A stretch of DNA of 35,523 bases from RGIG3009 sp045630285 (GCA_045630285.1 JAZQSX010000052.1:1-35523); one strand, 5' to 3'. Shown: positions 1-8,560, numbered from the stretch's first letter. Notes: generated by a model not told the origin, from the sequence alone. Program-made: numbers and translations.

Positions 1-10
1 ACGCATGATC

Positions 11-54
11 AATTAAAACGCGCCGACTGACACTCAAACGAGTGCCGGTCGGCG
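11..54 (-). terminator. Rho-independent terminator of fucI
   Basis: Arms at 21-35 and 40-54 pair around a 4-base loop, with one mismatch and G-U wobbles. Read on the minus strand the stem is followed by CGTTTTAATT. It begins 14 bases past the fucI stop codon, so fucI ends its transcript here. Confidence 0.75.
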
Positions 55-67
55 TTTGTGTTATGAC

Positions 68-1852
68 TTATTTGTACAGCGGGCCATACGCAGCGCAAGC
101 CTTGTAATCGGCGCTCTCGTCATCCTCCGTACCGAAAGCCGCCCAGGAATGCGGACGGTAGATCTTGTCGGCGGGGACGTTGTGCATGGCGACCGGAATA
201 CGCAGCATAGAAGCCAGCGTGATGAGGTCAGCGCCCACGTGGCCGTACACGGTCACGCCGTGGTTCGCGCCCCAGCGAGCCATCACGGTATAGACATCCT
301 TGAACGCACCCTCACCGGTGAGACGAGGAGCAAACCAGGTCGTCGGCCAGGTAAAGTCGGTGCGCTTGTCGATCGGCTCGTGGATCTCATCCGGCAGATC
401 GGCGGTGTGACCCTCAGCGATCTGCAGCACCGGACCAATGCCGTCGATGACGTTCAGACGCAGCATCGTCACAGGCATTTCAGCACGGCAGCGGAAGTGG
501 CTGGAGAAGCCGCCGCCACGGAAGTACTCGTAGTCGGCACGGCGCCAGTCGGTCGCCTCGGCACAAGCAGAAACATCCGCCTCGGTCATCTCATAGAACG
601 GCTTCATGCAGCTCTCGCCCTTGGCGTTCTTCGCCGCACCGCTGCCGTCCAGTGCCGTTGCACCGGAGTTAATGAGGTGAATGAAGCCATCCTTCGCCAC
701 GCCCTCCGGCTTCTTGCCGGTGACACGCTCGGTCGCTTCGGGACTCCAGTAAGTACGCACATCGTGGAAGCAAGGGGCGGAGTGGGATACCAACGTACCC
801 AGCAGCATCGCCATACCGTTGCACACGTCGTTTTCGGTAGCCAGCGGGAACGGCTGACGAGCGCCATTCCAGTCAAAGGTCGAGGACAGGATCGCCTCGG
901 TAAAGTCGGCATTGGGCAGCCAGTCAGTCCACTGACGCTGACCCTGGAAACCACCGACAACACCGTTGCGGCCCAAAGCTTCTTCGTGCCAACCCATTTC
1001 GCTGAGTTTCGGATTGCCGAGCATAATGTCACGGATGATAACCGTCATCTTGGCGATGAACTCCCAATCCTGATCGGCGGGAACCACCTTGGACTTGGTG
1101 ATAACCTCGGGGAAATTCTTGCCGGCGTTCTTGTCAATACCTTCCTTGCAGTTGGCCTTGATCCAAGCGAGTGCCTTCTCGTACTCCTCGTGATCGTAGA
1201 TGCCAATCTTTATACGACGCAGGATCTCAACCTCGTCCACCCACTCAGGACGCAGACCGAAATACTTCTGCATAATGTTTGCATCGCAGTAGCTGCCCGC
1301 AATACCCATGCAGACCGCGCCGATGTTAACATATGCCTTGTTCTTCATCCAGCCAACAGCCACGGCGCAACGGGCAAAACGCAGGATCTTCTCCGCCACG
1401 TCCTCGGGAATGGTGGTATCGGTCGCGTCCTGTACGTCGTGACCGTAGATCGAGAAGGCGGGCAAACCACGCTGTGCGTGCGCTGCCAACACCGCTGCCA
1501 GATACACCGCACCCGGGCGCTCCGTGCCGTTGAAGCCCCACACCGCCTTAATCGTGGTGGGATCCATATCAAAGGTCTCCGTGCCGTAGCACCAGCAGGG
1601 AGTTACCGTCAGCGTACCGACGACGTTCTCGGTGGAGAACTGCTCCGCCACACGGGCCGCTTCCGCACCGCTGCCAATGGTGGTGCAACCGATAACGCAC
1701 TGAACCGGCGTACCGTCGGGATACTTCAAATTTTCACTGATGAGCTTTGCGGCGTTTTCCGCCATACCCATCGTCTGCTTTTCCAGGCTTTCACGCACAC
1801 CGCCCCAGCGACCGTCGATGGTCGGGCGAATGCCGATCTTTGGATACAACAT
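68..1852 (-). CDS. fucI: L-fucose isomerase
   Basis: Interconverts L-fucose and L-fuculose (the family also acts on D-arabinose) using Mn2+, in the cytoplasm, as the first step of fucose breakdown. The 594-residue product matches E. coli FucI (591 aa) over its full length. It keeps the N-terminal IDGR.GGVRESLE stretch, TPCWCYG near 85-90 and FNGTERPGAVYLA near 108. The residues matching the E. coli metal/catalytic set are Glu340 in ATEND, Asp364 in HDVRTYWS and His531 in GANHG. The ATG at 1852 was chosen over an upstream TTG at 1870 because AAGGAG lies 9 bases before it and the TTG overlaps that ribosome site. The gene is divergent from an AraC regulator that probably controls it. No fuculokinase, fuculose-phosphate aldolase or fucose permease is in the window, and a terminator follows directly, so the gene is monocistronic at this end. 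Confidence 0.96.
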   Translation of the reverse strand: MLYPKIGIRPTIDGRWGGVRESLEKQTMGMAENAAKLISENLKYPDGTPVQCVIGCTTIGSGAEAARVAEQFSTENVVGTLTVTPCWCYGTETFDMDPTTIKAVWGFNGTERPGAVYLAAVLAAHAQRGLPAFSIYGHDVQDATDTTIPEDVAEKILRFARCAVAVGWMKNKAYVNIGAVCMGIAGSYCDANIMQKYFGLRPEWVDEVEILRRIKIGIYDHEEYEKALAWIKANCKEGIDKNAGKNFPEVITKSKVVPADQDWEFIAKMTVIIRDIMLGNPKLSEMGWHEEALGRNGVVGGFQGQRQWTDWLPNADFTEAILSSTFDWNGARQPFPLATENDVCNGMAMLLGTLVSHSAPCFHDVRTYWSPEATERVTGKKPEGVAKDGFIHLINSGATALDGSGAAKNAKGESCMKPFYEMTEADVSACAEATDWRRADYEYFRGGGFSSHFRCRAEMPVTMLRLNVIDGIGPVLQIAEGHTADLPDEIHEPIDKRTDFTWPTTWFAPRLTGEGAFKDVYTVMARWGANHGVTVYGHVGADLITLASMLRIPVAMHNVPADKIYRPHSWAAFGTEDDESADYKACAAYGPLYK

Positions 1853-1889
1853 GCTGATACACTCCTTCAATATTAAAATCGTTACTTTA

Positions 1890-1918
1890 ATTTTATCATT
1901 GACGCCCCCGACTGTCTC
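1890..1918 (-). promoter_or_regulatory. Weak candidate promoter of fucI
   Basis: Minus-strand GAGACA (1913-1918), a 17-base spacer and TAAAAT (1890-1895). The -35 box matches only 4 of 6 bases, as expected if an activator is needed. It overlaps the divergent araC promoter. Confidence 0.4.
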
Positions 1919-1928
1919 ATGCTATACT
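1899..1928 (+). promoter_or_regulatory. Promoter of the AraC-family gene
   Basis: TTGACG (1899-1904), an 18-base spacer and TATACT (1923-1928) with an extended TGC just before the -10 box. This is a good sigma-A promoter placed 39 bases before the araC start. Confidence 0.7.
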
Positions 1929-1966
1929 ATCACAAAATAGGACGATATTCACCTTGGAGGCGAATT

Positions 1967-2833
1967 ATGCAGGTTTCGAACTACCATGAGGATCTTCCCC
2001 GCGGCATCCCCGATTTTCCGCTGGAATTTTACCACGTGGATGAGCATCACCCACGCTACTACATGGATTGCCACTGGCACGATGAGTTTGAGCTTATCCG
2101 TATTCTGGAAGGCACGCTGTGCGTGACACTCGGTGGTACGGAGCACCGTCTCCGCCCGGGCGATACCGCTTTCGTCATAGGCGGTCAGCCGCACGCCGCA
2201 ACGCCGGAAAACTGCATCTATGAATGTGTTGTTTTTGACCCGTCGATGCTGTTTCGCAGCGGCGACGCCTGCAAGGCGTATCTTCACCGTGTGCAGCACG
2301 GCAGCGTCACGCTGACACCGTGTTTCCGTGCAGATTGTACGCCGGTTCGTGAAGCGATGCAGCGGCTGTTCGGCACCGCCTTTATCTCCGACCGTCAGCC
2401 CAATGCACTGCTGGTATTCGGCGCACTGTTGGAGTTTTTCGGGTGGGTGTTTGAAGCGGGAGAATACACCGATACCGAGCTGGAGCTACCGCAAAACAGC
2501 CGTCGCATCCGTCACCTCAAGCAGGCGCTCGCCTTCGTGGAACGACACTACACCGAGCCGATCACGCTGACGCAAATGGCGGATGCCGCCCATATGAGCC
2601 CCAAATATTTCTGCCGTTTTTTCCGCCAGATGACACGCCGCACGCCGGTGGATTATCTCAACTACTACCGCATCGAGTGCGCTTGTCAGCAGCTCAGTAC
2701 AACAGAAAAAAGCGTCACCGAAGTGGCGCTTGATTGCGGTTTTAATGACATTAGTTACTTTATCAAGATATTCCGTCGACACAAAGGGGTCTCACCGGGC
2801 AAGTATTTGTCGTCACTCACCCACGCCGGCTAA
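1967..2833 (+). CDS. AraC-family transcriptional regulator (cupin + HTH)
   Basis: A 288-residue sugar-responsive regulator. Residues ~18-110 form a cupin-type sensing domain (HWHDEFELI, then LRPGDTAFVIGG and QPHAA). Residues ~190-285 form the double helix-turn-helix, including LTQMADAAHMSPKYFCRFF and the family signature running from VALDCGFNDISYF to GVSPGKY. The ATG at 1967 is set by TTGGAGG ending six bases before it; an upstream start at 1919 would lie inside the promoter. Divergence from fucI suggests that it controls fucI and probably itself, with the ligand likely L-fucose or a derivative (inference). Its last 21 bases overlap the 3' end of the convergent birA gene. Confidence 0.93.
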   Translation: MQVSNYHEDLPRGIPDFPLEFYHVDEHHPRYYMDCHWHDEFELIRILEGTLCVTLGGTEHRLRPGDTAFVIGGQPHAATPENCIYECVVFDPSMLFRSGDACKAYLHRVQHGSVTLTPCFRADCTPVREAMQRLFGTAFISDRQPNALLVFGALLEFFGWVFEAGEYTDTELELPQNSRRIRHLKQALAFVERHYTEPITLTQMADAAHMSPKYFCRFFRQMTRRTPVDYLNYYRIECACQQLSTTEKSVTEVALDCGFNDISYFIKIFRRHKGVSPGKYLSSLTHAG

Positions 2834-3613
2834 CAGCGGTCGGATGCTCACCTCACCCGAGGTCAGCTCGTCTACCCTGCCATCCTCAAACTGCACACGC
2901 AGCGCCAGCGTATCGGTCACGTCGAGCACCTGCGCCGGCAAGCTGCCCTCACCACGCAGCACCCGCACCGACCGACCGAGACGCAAGCACCGTTCCCGAT
3001 ATTCCTCGTAAAACGGCTGTTGCCCCATAGCGACATAGCTATCCCACAGCGTCTCCAAGAACACCGCCGCCAGCCTCTCCCGCACGCCTTCCTCGGCATA
3101 CGGGAGTACCGCACCGGCACGGTCACGGATCTCCTCGGGGAATCCGCCGATTGGCGCTGCCACATTGATCCCGACACCGACGATCGCATACGACAACGTT
3201 CCGCTCTGCGGCTCCAGACGGCCCTCCGTCAGGATGCCGCAGACTTTTTTCCCGTCGCAATAAATATCATTGACCCATTGAATGTCCGCCTGTCGTCCGC
3301 TGACCGTCTCGATAGCACGTGCCGCTGCCACCGCTGCGGCTGCCGTCAACGGCAACGCACCGACCGCCTGTCCCTTCGGTCGCAGCAGCACGCTAAAATA
3401 CAACCCCGTGCCGCCTGGCGACCAAAAGCTGTGTCCCTGACGACCCCGACCGGCGGTCTGCCCGTCCGCCAGAATGACCGTCCCCTCCGCTGCACCGTTT
3501 TCTGCGGCTTCACGGAGCAACGTGCTTGTCGAGGTAACCTGAGAATGCGCCGTCAACGCAAAGCGTGACGGCGCTTTCATATGCCGATAGATTGTCTCGA
3601 CCGATAAACTCAT
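2813..3613 (-). CDS. birA: Biotin--[acetyl-CoA-carboxylase] ligase, HTH-less
   Basis: Activates biotin to biotinyl-AMP and attaches it to the biotin carrier protein of carboxylases. The 266-residue protein begins almost directly with the catalytic domain: GRGRQG at 55-60 is the biotinyl-AMP loop, QWVND at 111-115 the KWPND-type motif, and KKVCGIL near 121-127 carries the catalytic lysine. A small C-terminal SH3-like cap follows (~215-260). There is no N-terminal winged helix, so this is a group I ligase and not the bifunctional repressor. Its ATG overlaps the TGA of the amidase gene (ATGA at 3610-3613), so translation is probably coupled. The 3' end runs 21 bases into the convergent AraC gene, leaving no room for a separate terminator. 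Confidence 0.94.
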   Translation of the reverse strand: MSLSVETIYRHMKAPSRFALTAHSQVTSTSTLLREAAENGAAEGTVILADGQTAGRGRQGHSFWSPGGTGLYFSVLLRPKGQAVGALPLTAAAAVAAARAIETVSGRQADIQWVNDIYCDGKKVCGILTEGRLEPQSGTLSYAIVGVGINVAAPIGGFPEEIRDRAGAVLPYAEEGVRERLAAVFLETLWDSYVAMGQQPFYEEYRERCLRLGRSVRVLRGEGSLPAQVLDVTDTLALRVQFEDGRVDELTSGEVSIRPLLAGVGE

Positions 3614-6600
3614 TGCATATCCTCAAAATACGCCACGACACCGTCGGTGACCGACTGCATCAGCTTGTCACGGTACACGGGATCGATGAGCGCTTCTTTA
3701 TCCTTGGGATTATCCAAAAATGCACATTCCAAAAGCACCGACGGGCAATCAAAGATACTGCGTGTCATATACAGCGTCCCCCACACCGTACCGGAGGAAC
3801 GAGGACGCCCGTTGGCGGTCGTTCCCACGCCGTAGGTCACTTCCACCTCGTGCATCTTGGGGAAAATATACGAGGATAACGTATACCCGGCTTCGTTGTA
3901 ATAATGCACCGTTGCACCTGTTGCCGTACCGTCATAGCCGTTCATATGCACGCTGATCACCAAATGGAAATCACCAGCATGCGCTGTCGACACACGGTCG
4001 GGCAACGACAGCCCCACGTCACCGAGGTCCTTGTCACGTGTCATAACGACCGTAGCACCCAACGCCTCCAGCTTGGTCTTTAGCTCATTGGCATACAGCA
4101 GATTGAACGGTCCCTCCCACGGCTTATCATCACTGGAGCCGTGACCGGGATCGATCAGGATACGCACGCCCTTCAGCCGCTCTGCAGCAGCATTTTGAGC
4201 GACGTTAGCAGGATTCAGGAAGGAGACCGTCAGCGTATCGCCGCTCCACACGAGCTGATGCCCATAATAGTCGCCTTTTTTCTTAAGCGTCAGTCGCAAC
4301 GTCCAGACACCGTTGCCGTTATCCACCCACTGCGCTGACGAAAACAGCGTATTTCCCGTCAGATCGGGAACAGCCGGCACGGTGGTAACGTAATGGAACG
4401 TCATATCGACGTATTCCGCCGTCTGCCCGTATTTTTCCAGGCTGTAATTGGGTGTGCCGGTAGCGGTATCAGCATAGTATTTCTGCGGATACGCCGCAAT
4501 ATACACCGGAATATCCCAACCCGCCTCAAACGTCAGAACGGTATACATACCGTCCACCGTCGCCGTGCCACCGTTCAACGGTGCAGCAGTCAGCGAAGCG
4601 TTGGGAACCAGCCTTGCATCCTTTTGATACACCCGTTTTCCCGAGCCAAGCAGATAATACGACAAATTACCGTTGTACACCTTGCCGACCAGAATATCCT
4701 GCGTCCCCTTCGGCAGATAGGAATTGTACGGACGGGACCAGTCCTCGATCGCCGTGCCGCCGTTGAAGGTTTCCGCATACTCCGCCGTAATGATCACGAT
4801 TTCTTTGTCACCCGGCAGCGGCATCGTCGGCTCGCCGCTCGGGTTAGACGGCGTGGTAGGATCACCCGGCTGCGTGGTGGTCGTCGTGGTGGTCGTCGTC
4901 ACCGGAACGGGAAGCGCCTCCACCGTCACCTTACCGCCCGTCATGGTTTCGGTAAGACCGTTGTACGACGCCGTCACCTTCACAGCGCCCAGCGCCTGCT
5001 CTTTCCCGACAACGCCCTTCGGCAGCGTGTAACTGCCCACGTAGCTTTGGAAATCCGTCGGCAAGTTGCCGCTTTCATCCACCTTGTCGTCGGTCGCCTC
5101 CAGCTTGATCTTCTGTCCGTTGATGACAGCGGTCACGCTCGAACCTCGGCGCGCTGTCGCACGGATCAGGAACATACTGCCGCCGTCAACCGTCATATCC
5201 TCCGCCGGAGACACGGCACTGACCAGCGTTTGCTTGTACGTGATCTTATACACCCGTGTCTTTCCCTTGTGGGAGAAGGTGATGGTATTCAGTCCCACCC
5301 TCAGCGGAATCTTTTGCACGAAAAAGCCGTGCTCCGACAGCTCCACGGCTTGTCCGTTGACGGTCAGCGGGAAGTTAGTGTCACCGCCGCCGTTGAATGT
5401 CACCGACGATTCGGTGGTAGTAAAGGTCGTTTTCGACGGCGAGGACACCGTCAACTGGTTATAAATAAACTCCTCGTTCAGCGTACCGGCATACGCTCGC
5501 TTCAGCGTGGAAGCCAACTTGTGTTTATCAGCACGAAGAGCTGCGAGCGAATCGTAAGTACTACCGCACCACGCCATGCTGTCCTTGCAATATAAGTACT
5601 GCTGCGCCAACTGGTCGGGCGAGCTCCAGCCCGCCAAATACGAGCCCGCTGTTTTAGCGGAATGGGACATATATAGCGGCAACTCAAACGACAGCGCCGT
5701 CTCCCCCCACCATTCCAGCACCTTTTGGAACGATCCCGTCGGGTGGCTAGTCGAAGCGTAGTTTTTCACCATCACGCAGTGGAAAAGTCCCTTTTCCAAC
5801 CAACCACGGGTATCCGCACAGCCGTCGGTGAACTCTTCGTAATATTCTCGGGTGTTTGAGCCGCGTTCATCCACCGATTGATGCGCCCAGATGCCGTAAG
5901 ACATCAAGCCCACGTAAAAATCACGATCCACAGCGGTCAGCGCTTGAGACACACGAGTCACCAGATCATCCAGTGCCGCCACGGTCTCCTCCCGCTCATC
6001 CGCCTTCACATCGCCCAGTGCAAAGGCAAAGCCATCCACAAACATGCCATCCAGCTCGTACTGCCGTGCGCTCTCCTCGGCAATGCTCACCGTACGGTCT
6101 GTCACGCCTTCCTGACGGGGATTCCACGCCACACCGTCACGAATGTGCAGATCCAGCACGCCGTACACGTACAGCTCCCGTGTGCGTGCCTGCTCCACGA
6201 TATACACGATCGGATCAAACCGCTCACCGTCGGCGTCTGTCAGCAAGACGCTGTCCATGTACTCAGACGGATACAGCGCCTTTTCGCCACGGTGAAGCGG
6301 CAACAAAAGCGTGTTGAAGCCCCATTCGTCGATCACCGTAAAAGCGGTATCGATCTGCTGCTTGACGGTCGCGGCCGTTTCCTTACCGCTTATCAGATAA
6401 TCAGTACCGGGCGTCAGCCATACACCCTTCATTTCATTCGGCACTGCATACTCCGGCTCAGGCTCCGGCTCGACGATCGGGTCGTCCGGCACCGGTGTGG
6501 GCTCTCTGGTAGTGGTCGTTGTGGTGGTCGTTTTGGTCGTGGAGGCAGTTGCCTCCTCACCGGAAAACCACCCGGCAATCGTGTATAAAGCGCCACTGTT

Positions 6601-6705
6601 CGCCACGGCAAAGCACGCAACGAGAAGCGCCAAAACCGACACCGTCACGCCGACAATGATCCCAATCCTGGCACGGTGCGCCGAAGGTTTGAAATGGTTC
6701 CCCAT
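3610..6705 (-). CDS. GHL10-like / N-acetylmuramoyl-L-alanine amidase fusion
   Basis: A 1031-residue surface protein. A transmembrane anchor at ~13-36 precedes a Thr/Pro-rich spacer (56-86). A GHL10-type glycosidase-like barrel follows (~88-400; GVWLT, then LDGMFVDGFAF near 219). A middle region holds a beta-rich segment (~430-590), a second Thr-rich linker (601-625) and another beta-rich segment. The C-terminal Amidase_3 domain (~845-1031) has zinc ligands and catalytic residues His855 in DPGHGS, Glu864, His920 in SVHMN and Glu993 in LLECAFLDN. It should cleave the muramoyl-alanine bond of peptidoglycan outside the membrane. The barrel has lost one Asp of the DDY motif kept in the neighbouring GHL10 lipoprotein, so its own activity is uncertain. 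The ATG at 6705 was chosen over a GTG at 6711 because of AAGGAG seven bases before it. Confidence 0.9.
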   Translation of the reverse strand: MGNHFKPSAHRARIGIIVGVTVSVLALLVACFAVANSGALYTIAGWFSGEEATASTTKTTTTTTTTREPTPVPDDPIVEPEPEPEYAVPNEMKGVWLTPGTDYLISGKETAATVKQQIDTAFTVIDEWGFNTLLLPLHRGEKALYPSEYMDSVLLTDADGERFDPIVYIVEQARTRELYVYGVLDLHIRDGVAWNPRQEGVTDRTVSIAEESARQYELDGMFVDGFAFALGDVKADEREETVAALDDLVTRVSQALTAVDRDFYVGLMSYGIWAHQSVDERGSNTREYYEEFTDGCADTRGWLEKGLFHCVMVKNYASTSHPTGSFQKVLEWWGETALSFELPLYMSHSAKTAGSYLAGWSSPDQLAQQYLYCKDSMAWCGSTYDSLAALRADKHKLASTLKRAYAGTLNEEFIYNQLTVSSPSKTTFTTTESSVTFNGGGDTNFPLTVNGQAVELSEHGFFVQKIPLRVGLNTITFSHKGKTRVYKITYKQTLVSAVSPAEDMTVDGGSMFLIRATARRGSSVTAVINGQKIKLEATDDKVDESGNLPTDFQSYVGSYTLPKGVVGKEQALGAVKVTASYNGLTETMTGGKVTVEALPVPVTTTTTTTTTQPGDPTTPSNPSGEPTMPLPGDKEIVIITAEYAETFNGGTAIEDWSRPYNSYLPKGTQDILVGKVYNGNLSYYLLGSGKRVYQKDARLVPNASLTAAPLNGGTATVDGMYTVLTFEAGWDIPVYIAAYPQKYYADTATGTPNYSLEKYGQTAEYVDMTFHYVTTVPAVPDLTGNTLFSSAQWVDNGNGVWTLRLTLKKKGDYYGHQLVWSGDTLTVSFLNPANVAQNAAAERLKGVRILIDPGHGSSDDKPWEGPFNLLYANELKTKLEALGATVVMTRDKDLGDVGLSLPDRVSTAHAGDFHLVISVHMNGYDGTATGATVHYYNEAGYTLSSYIFPKMHEVEVTYGVGTTANGRPRSSGTVWGTLYMTRSIFDCPSVLLECAFLDNPKDKEALIDPVYRDKLMQSVTDGVVAYFEDMQ

Positions 6706-6720
6706 ACACACTCTCCTTGA

Positions 6721-8214
6721 TTATAAAATCGAAAGCAGATTTTGGATCTCCCGTTCAGCAACAGCGACATCTGCCGTCGCCGACAAGCCCGCCTTTTGTG
6801 CAGGCTTAAAATAACTGTAGCTATAAAATGCCAAGCCGCGAACGTTCTTGCTGCGCAGGTATTGCACCGACCGCTTCATCACGTCATCGTGATCCACCCA
6901 CTCGGTTTTTCCTGCCCCTGCATATGCGTCCGACTTCAATCCGATTTTGTACAATGCCAGGCCGAAATACAGATCGACCGATGCGTGACGCTGATATCCC
7001 TGCCAAACGTTCACCATCTTATCAAACGCACTGCTGCTGTTTTCAAAGCCGGTGTAGATCTGCGGGCAGAGGTAGTCCACGTATCCCGGTTGCGACAGCC
7101 ACTTGCGGCAGTCGGCATACAGCGACGAGTACGTCTTGTCCGCATTGACGGCGGGCGAAACGCCAAACACCACGTTCTTGGCAGCGGTCAGCGTATGGGT
7201 GCCGGCGATCAGCATATCCACACCCGCACGACGCCAGTTCCCAACCGATAACGTTCCTCCGCTTTGCTTGTACGCCTCATAATCGGCGCTTTCAAAGCCG
7301 TACACGGTCGTTTCCGCCAACAGATTTTCGGGATAAAAATAGTCGTCGTATTGGATGCCGTCAATGTCATAGCGATTGAGCAATTCACGGATGCCGTTCA
7401 GAATCATCGTCTGTGCCGCCACCGAGGTCGGCACATAGTAATACCGTCCCTGCCCGTCGGTCATCGTGGGAATACCGTCGACGAGATACGCCGTCTGCGT
7501 TCCCACACGATACGGATTGACCCAAGCGTGCAGCTTCAGCCCGTGTGCGTGCGCCGATTGCACGGCGTAGGCCAAGGGATCAAACCCCGCATTCAGCAGT
7601 GCTTTCACAGCAGAAGCCGGTTTGAACAGGTCGGAAGCGTAGTAGGCGTCGCTGTTGGCACGCACGTGGAAGAACACCGTATTGATCTTATACGACGCCA
7701 GTGATGTCATCATATCATCCAGCGCCTTCTTCGCCTGAGCGGGTGTGGCGCAGCCTTTGAACAGCTCGTTCAATTCAATATACGAGACCCACGCACCACG
7801 CATCTCCTCCCCCTCCGTTGAGGGCGGTACCGACGGCTTTGTTGTCGGCTTTGTAGTGGTTGAGGTCGGTTTTGTCGTGGTAGTAGTCGTTGTCGGTGAA
7901 GTCAAGGTCGGCTTCGTCGCCGTTGACGTAGACACCGTCGACGAGCCGGACGTCGACGAGGAGGTGGACGTCACCTCGCTCTCGGTCGTTGCGCTTGTCG
8001 ATGTGCCATCGGTCAAGGTCGTCTGCGACACGGCAGGATCGGTCGTTGTGGTGCTCACAGCGCCCGTTCCCTGCGAAACGGCAGGCTCTGCAACAATCGG
8101 AACAGTCGGGTGCGTCGCCCCGTGATTCGGTGCCGCAGCGCAGCCCATGCACAGCAAGCATACCAACGCCACGGCTAAGATCATCCGCATCTGCGCCACG
8201 CTACACACCCCCAT
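6721..8214 (-). CDS. GHL10-family (DUF187-type) lipoprotein
   Basis: A predicted lipoprotein of ~497 residues. A hydrophobic signal ends in LLCMGC (lipobox Cys), followed by ~100 residues of Ser/Thr-rich spacer. A glycosyl-hydrolase-like barrel follows, beginning at EMRGAWVSYIELN and containing FHVRANSDAYY, LHAWVNPYR, YDIDGIQYDDYFYP and DYLCPQIYTGF. These are the standard landmarks of the GHL10 family, which is tied to wall glycan processing; the exact substrate is not known. The start is uncertain. The ATG at 8214 sits where transcription should begin (see promoter). A GTG at 8199 follows GGGGG by eight bases, and an ATG at 8190 gives the shortest signal peptide. It heads the operon with the amidase fusion (14-15 base gap) and birA. 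Confidence 0.88.
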   Translation of the reverse strand: MGVCSVAQMRMILAVALVCLLCMGCAAAPNHGATHPTVPIVAEPAVSQGTGAVSTTTTDPAVSQTTLTDGTSTSATTESEVTSTSSSTSGSSTVSTSTATKPTLTSPTTTTTTTKPTSTTTKPTTKPSVPPSTEGEEMRGAWVSYIELNELFKGCATPAQAKKALDDMMTSLASYKINTVFFHVRANSDAYYASDLFKPASAVKALLNAGFDPLAYAVQSAHAHGLKLHAWVNPYRVGTQTAYLVDGIPTMTDGQGRYYYVPTSVAAQTMILNGIRELLNRYDIDGIQYDDYFYPENLLAETTVYGFESADYEAYKQSGGTLSVGNWRRAGVDMLIAGTHTLTAAKNVVFGVSPAVNADKTYSSLYADCRKWLSQPGYVDYLCPQIYTGFENSSSAFDKMVNVWQGYQRHASVDLYFGLALYKIGLKSDAYAGAGKTEWVDHDDVMKRSVQYLRSKNVRGLAFYSYSYFKPAQKAGLSATADVAVAEREIQNLLSIL

Positions 8215-8222
8215 TTTGCAAT

Positions 8223-8251
8223 AGTATATCAAATTTACCCAACAATTTCAA
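8223..8251 (-). promoter_or_regulatory. Promoter of the GHL10-amidase-birA operon
   Basis: Minus-strand TTGAAA (8246-8251), a 17-base spacer and TATACT (8223-8228). The expected transcription start (~8214-8216) falls on or beside the first ATG of the lipoprotein gene. Confidence 0.7.
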
Positions 8252-8273
8252 CCGCTTTCGACAAAAAGGCAGT

Positions 8274-8302
8274 GGGAATATTTCCCTTACATAGATATTC
8301 CC
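8274..8302. promoter_or_regulatory. GGGAA-TAT-TTCCC palindrome plus third half-site
   Basis: Perfect 5-base arms at 8274-8278 and 8282-8286 with a 3-base centre, and a further TATTCCC at 8296-8302. It lies between the divergent GHL10-operon and tRNA-Leu promoters. It may be an operator for an unidentified regulator, but a chance palindrome is possible. Confidence 0.3.
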
Positions 8303-8337
8303 GTTCACCAAAATTTTTCGTGATATGCGAAAAGCGA

Positions 8338-8366
8338 TTGCATTTTCGTCGGGAATGTGCTAAACT
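8338..8366 (+). promoter_or_regulatory. Promoter of tRNA-Leu
   Basis: TTGCAT (8338-8343), a 17-base spacer and TAAACT (8361-8366) with an extended TGC element. It lies ten bases before the mature tRNA 5' end. Confidence 0.7.
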
Positions 8367-8375
8367 GACACCGAA

Positions 8376-8457
8376 GCGGGCGTGGTGGAATGGCAGACAC
8401 GTCGGTCTTAGGAGCCGATGCTTACGCGTGCAAGTTCAAGTCTTGTCGCCCGCACCA
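8376..8457 (+). tRNA. tRNA-Leu (anticodon UAG)
   Basis: A class II tRNA of 82 bases including an encoded CCA. The acceptor arm GCGGGCG (8376-8382) pairs with CGCCCGC (8447-8453), followed by discriminator A and CCA. The anticodon stem TCGGT/GCCGA encloses CTTAGGA, giving anticodon TAG at 8409-8411, which reads CUN leucine codons. A long variable arm (~8419-8429) and the TTCAAGT T-loop (within ~8430-8446) fit leucine identity. It is transcribed alone, from its own promoter to the terminator at 8468. Confidence 0.97.
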
Positions 8458-8467
8458 AAGCATTCAG

Positions 8468-8511
8468 CCCCGAATCTTTCGCCATTCGGTGAAAGATTCG
8501 GGGTTGCTTTT
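8468..8511 (+). terminator. Terminator of tRNA-Leu
   Basis: A perfect 13-base-pair stem, CCCCGAATCTTTC (8468-8480) with its complement at 8491-8503, is followed by TTGCTTTTT. Confidence 0.9.
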
Positions 8512-8531
8512 TCAAGTAAAGCAGCAACCAC

Positions 8532-8560
8532 AAAAAGGCCGCCCGACGGGCGGCCTTTTG
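8532..8560. terminator. Bidirectional terminator
   Basis: A 12-base-pair stem AAAAGGCCGCCC / GGGCGGCCTTTT (8533-8544, 8548-8559) with a 3-base loop and T/A tracts on both sides. It can end the minus-strand lipoprotein gene (stop at 8602) and back up the tRNA terminator. Confidence 0.85.

Noticed and set aside
56..1876. Long plus-strand open frame opposite fucI
   Set aside because: It mirrors a gene with full family identity on the minus strand; its product is His/Arg-rich, matches nothing, and has no ribosome site. A GC-rich antisense shadow.
4393..5595. Plus-strand open frame opposite the amidase fusion
   Set aside because: The minus-strand protein continues through this region with consistent domains; the antisense product is Arg/His-rich without motifs.
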